Source of the DNA: Pleodorina starrii
Lineage: Eukaryota > Chlorophyta > Chlorophyceae > Chlamydomonadales > Volvocaceae
Direction: 5' to 3'
Length of the DNA stretch: 64,000 nt
Assembly (NCBI GenBank): GCA_030267565.1
Contig: BRXU01000001.1
Coordinates: 558,001 to 622,000 of the forward strand
The notes beneath the pieces were generated by a model, which was not told the origin of the DNA, did no database searches, and saw only the letters and a list, made by a program, of their open reading frames with translations. Shown piece after piece: positions 35,001 through 45,709 of this stretch (within the stretch, counting starts at the first letter, position 1; each line of letters starts with the position of its first letter). A program made the position numbers and the translations under genes.

Positions 35001-36531
35001 CCCACCCACCCACCCACCCACCCACCCACCCACCCACCCACCGCCTCTTTCCTGGTCTAACTCACCCGCCCCGTTCCTTCATTCCCCTCCCCCACCCCAC
35101 CCCCCCTCCCCGCCCCCAATCCCTGGTCGGCTGATGCCGGTGTTGGGTCCCTCGGGGCCTCTGTCCGCTTCCTTCGGGTCCGGTGTGTGGTCTGGGTGGT
35201 TGGTTGGTTGGTTGGTTGGTTGGTTGTTGGTGCAGGTGGGCTGCCGCAACGGGGGCGCCTGGTACAAGGACTACGACATGATTGGCGGGCAGCACAGATA
35301 CGCGGTGGGTGGGCGGGGGGTGGAGGGGGTGGAGAGGGGGGAACTGGGCAGGGGGTGGGAGGGCGGGAGTGGAGGGCGGGGGCGGGAGCAGGAACAGATG
35401 GGGTTCTGGGTGGGTGTGTTTCTGGGTAGGGTGGTTGGGAAGGAGGTGTGTGGGGACTGCCTTCCTGACCCCCGGCCGGAGGGGAACACCTGGGCCGCTT
35501 GCTCGACGAGAGGGATTGGGCGGGAGGGAGCCGGGGCTGACTTCACCCCTCGGCGGTGCTTCGCCTTTCTTACCCCCAGCTTGCCCCCCCGGGGGTGCCC
35601 GAGCCACGACCCGCCCTCCGCGCCCCTCACGGGTGTGGGTCGTCTGGATCTGTGCTCACCTTCTGCCGTACCGTGCCCTGTCCTCCCGTCTTGTTCGTGC
35701 CGTACGACAGGTGGACCAGTACGGCGGCGGCCGCGGCGACTGGAACGCCCGCGCCTCCGCCCGGTTGTGGTACACGGCGAATGTGGTGGCGGCGGGACTG
35801 CCCATGATATTCATGGGTGGGTGGCTGGGGGGATGAGGGGGTGGGGTAGGGTGGGGGGGCTGGATGGGTAGTAATCCGCTAATCATCGTTAAACCGGGTG
35901 ACTGGCTGGCTGGGGGGGTGTACTTATGCCTGGCGGCCTGGCGGCCTGGCTGGCTGGCTAACGCTGTCTGTGTGTCTGGCTTCCTGGCTTGGGTTCCCGC
36001 AACGAAGTGCGTGCCGTTGCGTGCCTTCAACATCCACACGGCTGCCCCCGCCGCCCGCATGAACATGAACCGACCCGCCGCCATCACCGCCGACGCCCCA
36101 CTCGTTGCCTTACCTGGACCGCATGACCCGCCGCCGTCACCGTCGTCGTCGTCGTGGTCGTCGTGGCTGTGGACCAACCCCTGTGGCTGCCGTACCCTGC
36201 CACATCTCCACGTCGCCGCCGGTGCTACGCGCTACTGCTGCCGCTGCTGCCGTACGACCGGCTGTTGGTGGTGACGTGGACGCAAACACACACACACACA
36301 TACACACACACACACATGCAGGCACCGAGTTTGCCCAGGTACGAAAAGGAGCGATCGCATACCGGTATGGCGCCGCTCCCCGCTGCGTCATGTTTCGATT
36401 ACGGCGTCTGTCGATTCAGTGTCGTTACCATCCCGCCAGCGCCCCCCTAGCGGACAGGACCGACCCTCCCTCCCTCGCATACCCCATCTGTCGCGTAATC
36501 CCCCACCGTCGCCCCCGCCGCCGCCCCCCCG

Positions 36532-36565
<34 letters not shown>

Positions 36566-38101
36566 CCCCCCCCTCCCCCCCCCCTCCCCAGTCCGGCTGG
36601 TGGGACATCACTCCGGATCGGCGCCTGCAGTGGTCCCTCTCAGAGGACGAGGTGGGGCGAGACAGCATGGCGCTGTTCGCGGGGGCCAATGCGCTGAGGA
36701 GCAGCTTCCCGGCACTGCGCAGAGGATGGGCCAACATACTACATGAGGTGGGGCCGGGCGCCGGAGGGTACGGGCACGGGTAGTAGTGCGGGTACGGGTA
36801 ATGCGAGTTAAGGTAGTGCGGGTTCGGGTAATGCAGGTACGGGTACGGGTACGAGTACGGGTACGGGACTACGCGTACATGTGTGGATGGGCGTGGGCAG
36901 CTCTTGAACGGTGGGGGCCAGGAGGAGGAAGGGGCAGGGTGGGGCCGGAGGTCCGGAGGGCGTGGCGGGGAGGGGCAGGGCGGGTGCGTGTGTGTGTGGT
37001 CTGTCGTGAGTGTCGTGAGTGCCTCAGGGAGGGTGTATGGGGAGTAGGGGCATTGCCCCCTCCCCGCTCCCGACCGCGCCCCGCTGGTCTCGCTCCTCGC
37101 GGCGTTACCCCCCCCCCCCACACACACACACACATATACACATCCTCCCTCGTCCACTCACCCTCCCCCCCGCCCTCCCTCCCTCCCTCCCGTCCTCAGG
37201 ACCGAGCCAACGGTGTGGTCGCTTTCGAGCGGGTGGTTGAGGGGGAGACCCGGGTGGTGGCAGTCATCAATGCGGGTCGCAAGTTCTGGACGGCGACTGA
37301 CTACGGGGTGTGGGTGGGCCAGGCGGAGGGGAGGCTGGAGGAGGTCTTCTGCTCGCAGGTGGGTGTGACCCGTGGGTCGGTTGAGCTGGCGAGACCCGTG
37401 GTTCCGTGGTGGTTGGGTGCGACCCGTGGGTCGGTGGGTCTTTTGCTTGCGGGTACATCCCTTGGGCGAGTGGGTGGGTGCTGCAAGAGCGGCTCGGGGG
37501 AGCTGGGGAGGGGGTGTAGAGTGCTGTGCAAAGTCATATTTGGGCCATGGGACCGAGAATTGCGTTTATCTTCGTGGGCATTTAATTTCGCGCGGAGGAT
37601 GGGACCGATATGATCTGGCGCCGGCGTCCCAGCTTTGCCGTAGCTGCCGTACAGCAGTGTTGCTCCCTGCAGAGTTGGGCTCCCAGGAGACCCCTTCCCC
37701 CTCCCCTCCCCTTCCCTCCCCCGGGGGAGCCCCCAGACGGCCTTCCAGACGACATTTAACCATCCACTCAACCATCCGCTGCCGTCACCCAACTCCCCCG
37801 AACCCCATCTTCCTGCCCCCACCCTCACCGCCCCCGACACCCCCACCCACCCCTACTCACCTCCCTCACGTCGCCTCTGTCCCTCCGCTGCGGATTTCCC
37901 CTTCATACCCAACTTTCCCGCCCTCCTTCCCCTCCCTCCCACCCTCCCTCTCTTCCTCCTCGACATGCTGGCGGCTAGGCGGCCGAGTTCGGCGGCGGCG
38001 TTGAGTCGGGTGTGGCCAATGAGCCGCGGCCCATGTACGACGGAAAGATCTGGATCAACCTGCCGGCGCAGTGCACGCTGGTCTTCCAACACATGCTGTG
38101 A
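29030..38101 (+). CDS. GH13 alpha-glucan enzyme with CBM48 (branching-enzyme/TreZ type)
   Basis: Predicted to act on alpha-1,4-glucan (starch metabolism). Exons: 29030-29238 (tentative), 29809-30034, 30502-30804, 31066-31198, 31477-31570, 32035-32107, 32468-32518, 33020-33124, 33812-33927, 34478-34649, 35236-35304, 35711-35816, 36322-36338, 36592-36747, 37200-37358, 37979-38101; about 703 residues. CBM48 starts at [27 protein letters not shown] opens the barrel. Region I Asp is at 31551 (IIDVVLHHG), the nucleophile Asp at 33089 (GLRFDSAND), the acid Glu at 33863 (LTAEVTP) and region IV Asp at 34644 (GSHDQ). FMGTEFAQSGWWD follows, as in branching enzymes. SHDQ and MGTEF favour a branching enzyme, while the YEMHVGSFT...GTL layout also recalls maltooligosyltrehalose trehalohydrolase, so the exact reaction is not settled. 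The first exon resembles an organelle transit peptide and fits in phase, but is less certain. Confidence 0.9.
34178..34369 (+). repeat. (CCTC)n microsatellite, about 190 bp
   Basis: Uninterrupted CCCT units lie in the GH13 intron 33928-34477. They yield an artificial Leu-Pro-Pro-Ser repeat frame on plus and Gly-Arg-Glu on minus. Confidence 0.97.
34989..35042 (+). repeat. (CACC)n microsatellite
   Basis: Tandem CACC tetramers in the GH13 intron 34650-35235. A short GGTT run follows at about 35198-35226, just before the 3' splice site. Confidence 0.95.
36322..36338 (+). other. 17-nt microexon of the GH13 gene
   Basis: CAG|GCACCGAGTTTGCCCAG|GTACGA encodes the end of the conserved MGTEFAQ motif, joining MIFMG (exon to 35816) and SGWWD (exon from 36592). 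Phase is exact on both sides (1 and 0). Automated gene callers may miss this exon. Confidence 0.85.
36523..36590 (+). repeat. Poly-C tract before a 3' splice site
   Basis: An almost pure C run of about 65 nt, interrupted by a few T and G, ends directly at the CAG acceptor of the exon at 36592 and acts as the polypyrimidine tract. Confidence 0.9.
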
Positions 38102-40159
38102 GGCAGCAAGCGAAGGGGGGAGAGGTAGCCAGCTGAACAGGCAGCCAGGAGGCAGCGAGGGGGAGGCAGCGAGGGAAGCGAGGAGAGGGGGCGGAAGAGG
38201 GGACCGCGGCTTGGCCCTCATCTGCGCGTGGGTATGTGGATGTGGGGATATGTGGATATGTGGGGTGGTCAGGAGCAGGGTGGTGTGGTGGGGGCAGGTT
38301 GGGGAAGGAGTACCCCCTGAGAGAGGGAGCTAGCTGCGCGGGTGCGACCAGACGACAGCAACGCGACCAGACGGTTTGCTGACGTGTATCCCAGCGGGGG
38401 TCCAGCAAGGCCTGTACAGGTACCAATCGGTTTAGTTCGTGTTGTACTATGTTTACGTGGTTTGGTCAGGGGCGTGTACAGCTGCGCGCCATATCGATTG
38501 TTTTTCGCAGAATGTATATTTCTTTTGCGCTGATTCCGTGAGTATGGCGGAGGGAACGTGGGAATCGTGCCACACGGATTATTATTTGTGTGATGGGGAG
38601 GGAGGCGGGCGCTGCTGCAGCCGCTGCTGCAGCACGTTGCCCCGCGCCACACCACGGGCGCGGAGAATTTTTGGCCATTGTTGCGATGTGTGTTTATGTA
38701 TCGTATTTCTGGGAACGAAAGCGTAAGGCGAGCGGGCAGCCCGCGCAGCTGCTTTTGTTGGCGAAAGAGCCATTTGAGTGCCGTAGACGGAAGGTCATTT
38801 GGTGTCGTACCGACAACGGATGCACGTATTTCTTTCTCCCCGCTTCTCCGCCGGGCCCCCCCCTGGAGAGAACGCCCGTAGCGTGTGACTTAGCTCGGGC
38901 CTGGGTGCTGGTCCCAGTGCCGGATCGTTACTTGATTCGTTGGCACCCACAGGGCTACAACGAAAGCGGCCCCGAGTCGTTGTGGAGTTGCGGCACGTGG
39001 GGGGGGGGGAGGGGTTGATTCGGTTATTAACTGTAATTGTGGGCGCTTGGGGGCCAGCACGGATGGATGCTTGGAGCCTCTTGGAGGCGGTATATGTCGC
39101 GCTGCTCTATCTGCACGATGTTGCGGTCTTGCACGCCGCAGCAAGGAAAGAGCGACTTGACTGTCAGTAATTCAGATGTGGGGCGCTGCAGCAGTCTTGT
39201 AGAAGTTTCCCCGACATGAACCTTTACGCGAGAACTGTTAACGTCGAAAGTGCGTTGCAGTAGCGGTGAATCAGTTGCTTGCACGCGAGCAGCAGCTGCG
39301 GATGGGTTCCGTAGAGCCTACGACGTGGCTCGACGGGCACTGCAATACACCCACTGCCGAGGCAGCGCCAAAATTAGGGTCGAGCCCAACCTACTTCGTA
39401 GTAGGCAGGTTTTGACGGGGTACGTTTTCCCGTGCCAGTGGCCGAAAGAAAGAGGCGCGCACACTGGAAGCTCTCATACCCTATCGCAATTAAAGAAAGA
39501 ATGTAAAGCTGCGGTGGTATTGCAGCGGGTTGCCTGGTATGCAGTGAGTGGAACTTGGACGTCACGTCCACCACTTCTCGCGCGCTCAGTTCCGCGTCAG
39601 CTGCTAGTGGCCAGCCTTCCAGCCGCAATTCAACCACATCAATCACCAGTTGTGTGAGTCTCTGGGCGTTCGCCAAAATTTGGTGAGTCGGGGTAGCACT
39701 TCGCGCCGATTGATGCAACTCACGCATGCCATGCCATAGCGCTTTGAGCCCCCTAATCCGTGCTGCGAAACATACAAGCGTGTATCATACCAAACAGCTC
39801 CTTCATGTCCTTCACTCACAAACATAACGCCCAGCGTCTCACAGTATGTCTTATAGCATACACAGGCTCGAGTTCCCATTCCACACAGATTTGCAGAATC
39901 ACGGCCAGCTGGCCCGTTGGCCCTAATCTGCTTGCATCATACCAAACATGCACGAAACCGATGCAATCACAAATCGGCTGCTCTGGTCGCCTCTGGTGGC
40001 AGTGCACGACCAGCTGGCCGGTTGGCTCTGCTCTTGCGAGTCTGAAGCCCACTATAATAATAACCACACGCATGAATGCCACCAGCCAGCACAACATGGC
40101 CCGTGTCCGTCAGGTCAACGTCAGGGGCTTCTGTGAGTGCTTTCAGCTCATCACGCCCT
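38102..40159. other. Intergenic, between convergent GH13 and ATP sulfurylase genes
   Basis: The 3' ends of two converging genes lie here. A TGTAA string, the usual algal poly(A) signal, occurs near 39029 but is about 0.9 kb from the GH13 stop. A diverged direct repeat (CCAGCTGGCCCGTTGG-like) occurs near 39910 and 40010. No gene is supported. Confidence 0.6.
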
Positions 40160-42163
40160 TTACGACGATTGCGTGTGCTCCCGCAGCACCTTGACAACCG
40201 ACTTGAAGGCAAACCACTCGGGGATGTCCTCCCCGCCACGAAGCATCTGCCGGAACTTAGTGCCGCTCAGCTTGCGAACGTGGAGCCCCTCCTTCTTGGC
40301 CACGTCCACAGTCACGTAGCCGCGCTCTTCGGTGTACACCACGTCCGCACTTGGGACGGTCTGCATGCCCAGCTCCTCTGCATGCTGACGGGCGAAGTCC
40401 TGCGCGTCGTACAGGCCGTAGAAGTCCTCACCTGCAGGGGCACGGGTGAGTTAGGTAGGGCCGTCATACCAAGTTCTAGGACAACGTCGTAAGATAACTA
40501 TCAGAAGGATGTGTTCATGATGGCAGGCCAGGGTCAGCTGTCTCGTGGCATGGTGATATACTGGAGCGATAGGAATTGTGCCACACAGGTACCATCCACC
40601 TAGAGCAATGACAACCCAGATCGGCCTAATACATGGGGTTTCCATCCAGGGCGCCAGGTACACCAGGGCGACGTGCCAAAGCCACAGACGTGGGTAAGCG
40701 AGTCGGAGCGCACCTGACAGGCAGCTCTTGGAGCCAGCCATGTCACGGCCCACGATGAAGTGGGTGCAGCCGTAGTTCTTTCGGATCAGCATGTGCTGGA
40801 TGGCCTCACGGGGCCCAGCCATGTGCATGCTGTATGGCAGATAAGCCCACTTGATCGCAGAGTTCTGCAGTTCCGCCTTCAGCACCTCGTAGGTGTGGTA
40901 CCGCACGAGCCCCGGAATGTCATCATCCTGGTATCAGACAAAGCATACCTCAGGGATCGACTGTACAGGTCAAACGGTTACAGCTCAGGCGGGCATGGAC
41001 CTTCAGTCTGTGTCTCATACCTGGGTTGGCCCCATGGTGGGGTGCACCAGGCAGACGGCTCCCGGGCGCACGTTGGGTGCATCCAACGCCCGCGTGAAGA
41101 GCTCATAGTGTGCGCGGTGGACTGGGTTCCGGCATTGGAAAACCACCACATCCTGCTGCGCTGGCAGCATGGCGCGGACCTCTCGAGGAGTTGCGCACTG
41201 GAACTCACTGCAAGGAAAAGCAGCCGGCATGCGTCGGCATGCCACAGACAACAACGGAACCGGAGGACGCTGGTACGGGGGACCTCACCGCTTCGGCAGA
41301 TCCAGGCCCCAGACCTTGCCGCCCAGGTAGTACTTGCCGCGTTCCATCGCGACCATCTGCACGCCGGGGTGCTCCAGCGAGGATGTGCGATAGCACTCCT
41401 TAGTCTCGCGCGCCTTATTCGGCTGCCACTTGCTTTCGACCTCCAGCACGCCGATGTCCTTGCCCTTGTACGTCAAAAGCACCTGACGCATATGATACAC
41501 CGTAAGCGACAGTCCGTAAGCGGCAGCCCTTACTCCAGCACACGCGGCAGGCCAAATGCTCCAAGCTACAGCATCCTACAGCCACCACTACAGCCAGCTG
41601 TCGCCCTACCCGGTCGCCCTCCTTGATGGACTCGTTATTCGTGTCAAACACAACCGGGAGGCCGAAGATCAGATTGCTGTTTGGCAATCTGCACGGGCAC
41701 AGTGGAAGGTTGGGGCGACATGATCATGGCCTGGATGGCCTGGAGCAGTTTTAAAACGCACCTCATGTTCGCTACCACGCTGTCATAGGCATCCTTGTTC
41801 ATAAAGCCCTTGAGCGGGGAAAATCCGCCAACCGACAAGAGCTCCACATCGCAAGCATTTCGATCACTGCACTCTTGCTTATGCTTGCAGGAACCAGCCA
41901 GCTCCTTCTTGTGCTCAGACTCTGACACGATAAGATCAACGAGCTCGCCGCCATGTGGCAAAATCCTCCCTGTCGCATCCCTGTTGCACGCCGTGTTGCA
42001 CCAGGGTTCCCCGTTAGCCATCACATGCGCTTAAAGCTCAGTTTTACAGCGTAGCTCACGTTTTAAACGGCACAGAGGTGGAGAAGCTGCGAGCTGGAAA
42101 TTTGGAAGCGTAACCCCCAAGCAACCCAAGGAAGCCCTTTGTCGCACTTAGCTGCTGCAACAT
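40160..42163 (-). CDS. ATS: ATP sulfurylase (sulfate adenylyltransferase), organellar
   Basis: Makes adenosine 5'-phosphosulfate from ATP and sulfate, the first step of sulfate assimilation. Complete, 422 residues. Exons in transcription order: 42163-42060, 41980-41762, 41688-41610, 41482-41289, 41207-41021, 40927-40714, 40431-40160. The ATP-binding motif [10 protein letters not shown] is at about residues 223-232 and GRDMAG at about 321-326; [10 protein letters not shown] opens the N-terminal domain. The ATG at 42163 is chosen because the first exon encodes an Arg/Ser-rich targeting sequence ([10 protein letters not shown]...FPARSFSTS) joined across a 79-nt intron. The run [15 protein letters not shown] supplies the extra cysteines known in algal forms, which are thought to allow redox control. 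There is no APS-kinase domain. Confidence 0.97.
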
Positions 42164-43762
42164 TTTCGTGTGTGTTCTCAGTGAAACTGTGTAATGGTAT
42201 GATTCACGAGATGATTGGATTATTATGTCATATGTGACAAGAGTCAAATCAAGGCCGTACGACGGTTGCCGACTTTGATGGTTTGTGGCTTTGTGCCCCT
42301 TCATGTCTGGACAGAAGTCCATTGTGGGGGAACACTTGCATACTGGCGGTAAATCCAGTGAAACATATAATGTCACGGTTACTAAATTGACTTGACGATA
42401 TCACGGTTACTGGCTTGACTTGATGGTGAGGGATGGTGTGCGCCAGTCATGATGTAGCTTGCCACGGTAAAGGCAGGGCTGCGTCTTTTACGGGGGACGG
42501 TCTCTCTCATGTACGTGGGGTGGGGAGGGGCCTGGTGCGTGTGTGCGGCTTTCATTTTTTTTATCGCACGCGCTTGGCGCGCGGTGGTGGTTGTGTGGAA
42601 CGGGAGGCAGGCTTGATGAACTGCACCGGACCCGAATCGATCACATGTACACCACACCTGGCACAACTGCCGCCCAAGCCCCAACCGCGGAAAACGGGCC
42701 CAGGCGACCAGGGATTCGACCCGGAACAACCGAAATTAGGGGCACGCACCCCGAAATCAAGCACCCACAGAAATGCCGCTCTGGGGGTATGAGCCGACCA
42801 GGCCACCCTTTTGTCCGTCAACCACCCAACAAACTGCATGGCACCCTTACATCGGGGAATCTCGAAGACACGACTGCTTCAGGGTGGCTTATGGCGGCAA
42901 CACGAGCAACGGAAAAACATGCTCGGAATCTACCGCGATTGGGGGCAAGCCAAAAAAGTCCACCTGCATACCCACCCACACAAACACGCGGTGCTCCAGT
43001 CCCCACGGGCCTCCGTAACCGAGGAACCCACACAGATCAGCTGACCCCAAGCACCAGGAGAAAGGGATGACGAGGCCCCACTGTATCCCAGCCACGGCGG
43101 GGCAACCCTAGTGCCGCAAAACCATTAAGCCGGCCCCATACGTGAGAAACCGCCCTCCGGAAAGCTTGCTCCTCCGAACCTGCATCGCCATTGTGCGACT
43201 ATGGGCACCGCGCTCCGTTGTCCGTGCGGTGTGCGCATGATTGCAGGCCCCCGTGTGCACCACGATGGAATTCCGCTGTGGCCCCTGCCCTTCGTGACAA
43301 GTTCGGCCCACCGCTGGCTGAGGTCCCCGTGGCTGGGCTGAGGCCCCTGGATCCCACCCTTCCCTTGCATCCCGTGGTCGTTCTTTGGGGAGTCTTGATG
43401 TGAACTTTCAATCCTCGACCCCTTTCAGTATTGCGATCATCATGGAAAGCGTTTCCAACAACGTGACGCCCCGTATGTCATGTTTCTTGACGCCGCCGCA
43501 TCGATACGGGCCGCGACCCGAATTGTCGTGTAAATTCCGCGCTCCTGATCGCTTGAAACGTCGCGTTCTCGAGTACCTCGTTTGCAGTACCAAGCTACCA
43601 ACCGAGCAACCGCCAAGCTTGGCCTAACCGAGCAACCGACAAACCGAACACGGAGCCAGCGACCAGACAAAGTCGACGCTTGTGCGCATGTATAGAAGCT
43701 GATCACCGGAACATAATTTCTAAGTCAATTGCTCAATTTTTTAGTTGACGGCTGGCACAGAG
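42164..43762. other. Divergent intergenic region, ATP sulfurylase / CDPF1-like gene
   Basis: Holds the upstream regions of two genes transcribed away from each other. Around 42700-42830 on the minus strand is a weak tRNA-like arrangement: an A-box-like TGGCCTGGTCGG and, about 90 nt later, a B-box-like GGGTCGAATCCC. Both are imperfect, so a SINE remnant is possible. No open frame is convincing. Confidence 0.5.
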
Positions 43763-44248
43763 ATGGAAGGCGGAGGATTTTTTACTTGTTCCCTGTGCGG
43801 ATTTGAGGCACCCTTTAAATATTTTGGCGCAAGTCTGCCAGCAGACCCAGGGACAATGGACGCGCCTGCAGACGCTTGCCGCGTCGCGTGAGTCAGTTGG
43901 CGACCAAGTAAAAAAGACCACGTTGCACCGAGCAGTTGACCAGCTGCTAGGTCTGTTTGCAGGTTCTTGGAGCAAGGATGGCTTGCCGTAGACCCCTTCT
44001 CGGTCAGAGCTCGACCCCTCTTCCTCGGCGCACCTTGCAGCACCTGTGGGCGAGCCGTGTGCACGGCCGAAGCCTGCTCTATATTCTATTCCAAGCGCTT
44101 CTGTGCGCCTTGTGCCAAAGGCAACGCCTCTGCGTTCCCGGCAGCGGTTCGAAAGGCTTCTCCGCGTGTGTTTGGCGTCAGCCAACCCCCCGCACCACCT
44201 GGGCAACCTGTACAACAGCAGAAGCAGGGTTCAAGGGCTGCGGACTGA
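43763..44248 (+). CDS. CDPF1-like cysteine-rich DPF-motif protein
   Basis: Small protein of 136 residues, molecular role unknown, conserved across eukaryotes as the cysteine-rich DPF-motif domain family. Exons 43763-43887 and 43963-44248 are joined over a 75-nt intron (GTGAGT...TTGCAG, phase 2). Visible hallmarks in order: FTCSLCGFEAPFKYFG (first CxxC), VDPF (the DPF motif), CSTCGRAVC (second CxxC...C) and SIFYSKRFCAPCAKGNASAF (the CxxC and FYSKRFC core typical of the family). The cysteine pairs suggest zinc binding. The start is the first ATG, directly before the conserved first motif. The tail is short, with Pro and Gln. Lies head-to-head with the ATP sulfurylase gene. Confidence 0.87.
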
Positions 44249-44584
44249 CGCGGTCGTGACGTCAGTCTTGGAGCATAACCGGAATGTCGCTTAGGAGGAG
44301 CCCCAAGGTACGTGTAACGGCGGCCTGCAAGGGAATGACCGAATGACAGGATGCTTCGGATGCTTTGCGCCTCTTTAAGCACCCTTAGGGACCCGTGCAC
44401 TCCGTCCTGCCGACTGGCAGGGGAAATAAGCGTGGAGGAAAGCACGGGCTGGGAGGACCGGGCGCCGATGGCCCCTCTCTACTGGGCATGCCGCGGAACT
44501 GCGAGAGGGGTCTCCTCTCCCTAAGCAGTTCCCCCACAGCCAAAAGCTAGGGACAGGATCACGGCCGGGGAGGCCATTTAGGGG

Positions 44585-44660
44585 CGGACCAGTCTCGAAC
44601 TCTCGATGCGCACACCCATTTTATGACCCCGTCAACGAGCTCTCACCAGCTGGAAACGCA
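44585..44660 (-). other. tRNA-like / SINE remnant
   Basis: On the minus strand CCAGCTGGTGAGAGC resembles a tRNA D arm, GGTCATAA a Met-type anticodon loop, and GAGAGTTCGAGACTGG a T arm with B box, followed by CCGCCCC. But the anticodon and T stems do not pair fully and no matching 5' acceptor strand is found, so it is not a functional tRNA by eye; more likely a tRNA-derived SINE or a decayed tRNA gene. Confidence 0.3.
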
Positions 44661-45660
44661 TCCGACGTGCCTGTACGACGAACCAACACCAAAACGGACC
44701 ACCAGGCGCGCGTCATACACTATTGCAATCCGACGCCAGCACGTACAGTCGTGTAGGGGTTCATTTCGATCCTTCTAGGATTATGGGGTTTGGGGCGTTC
44801 TTGGATACCGGTATCCGATGTAGGCGCTTCATGCACGGTAACTGAAGGCCCCCAATTTTCCCGCGCTCAGGGTTCGGGAAGCTACTACGTTGCATGGCGT
44901 GAAGGCCGAGTACCGAAGCCAGGGCTGCGTAAGGCATCGGCCCGCCTGCAAACTGGACGCAAATCGCACCCTACTTATGCGTCTGCCCCATCGTCGGCAG
45001 GACCTTGCAGGACGCGCAAGGACAGTGAGAGCGTGAGAGGGAGGAGTGGTCGGGTAAAAGCAGTGGTATTGTAGAAGCTGCCAACTGCTATGGTCCAGAA
45101 GCAAACGCTGGTATCGGACGGCAGCGATTGCTGCATATTTGCGCTTCTCCCCTGAACGCAACTAGAGCAAGGACGTGGGCGGCGTTAGAACTTGTACTTA
45201 GTTCTCACACTGGGCCTTGAGGGCCTGGAGCCCTCTGGAGCCCACGGTAACGTTTACTGCTAAGACTATTGGGCCGACATGTGGAGCCAGAAGGCCAGAT
45301 GGGGCGGTTGATAAAACTAGGATTTGAAGGCCATGTAAAACAGTTGGTCCGTTACGGCCCGATTCGTCGCCACGCACGCTGTCCAGTTAGGAATGGAGCC
45401 TTTGACTTCACGAGAGGGCTTCTCCCAGCACCAGTAGCAGCAGCCCTCCCTTTCGCTCTGCTCCAACTTATAACTTTGTTCTGTTAGTACGGACATGAAA
45501 AGCCCTAGTTGATGCAATTCGCGTTTTTTGGTATGGGTCAGCAACGTCACATGCACTGCACACAAGTACAAAAGCGCCTTGACAAAGGGTCCAGAGGTCC
45601 CTCTTCAAAATACGAAAGGCTTCTGAACACGAGTTCCGACAGTTAGCTGCAACTGGGCGT

Positions 45661-45669
45661 CTATATAAT
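45661..45669 (+). promoter_or_regulatory. TATA box of the DUF1772 gene
   Basis: CTATATAAT lies about 45 nt upstream of the ATG at 45710, giving a short 5' leader. Good fit to a TATA consensus in an otherwise GC-rich region. Confidence 0.55.
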
Positions 45670-45709
45670 CATCACAAGCACCTGCATCAGGACTAGCTGT
45701 GTGAAAAAT

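Larger units (their letters stand above)
44249..45709. other. Intergenic between CDPF1-like and DUF1772 genes
   Basis: No gene is seen. It contains a tRNA-like relic on the minus strand at about 44585-44660 and a self-complementary stretch at 44476-44540 (CCCTCTC pairing GAGAGGG; GAACTGC pairing GCAGTTC). A TATA element for the next gene is at 45661. Confidence 0.6.

Noticed and set aside
41644..42024. ATP sulfurylase start at the ATG near 42,020
   Set aside because: That ATG lies in the 79-nt intron; splicing 42060 to 41980 gives a proper targeting peptide in phase.
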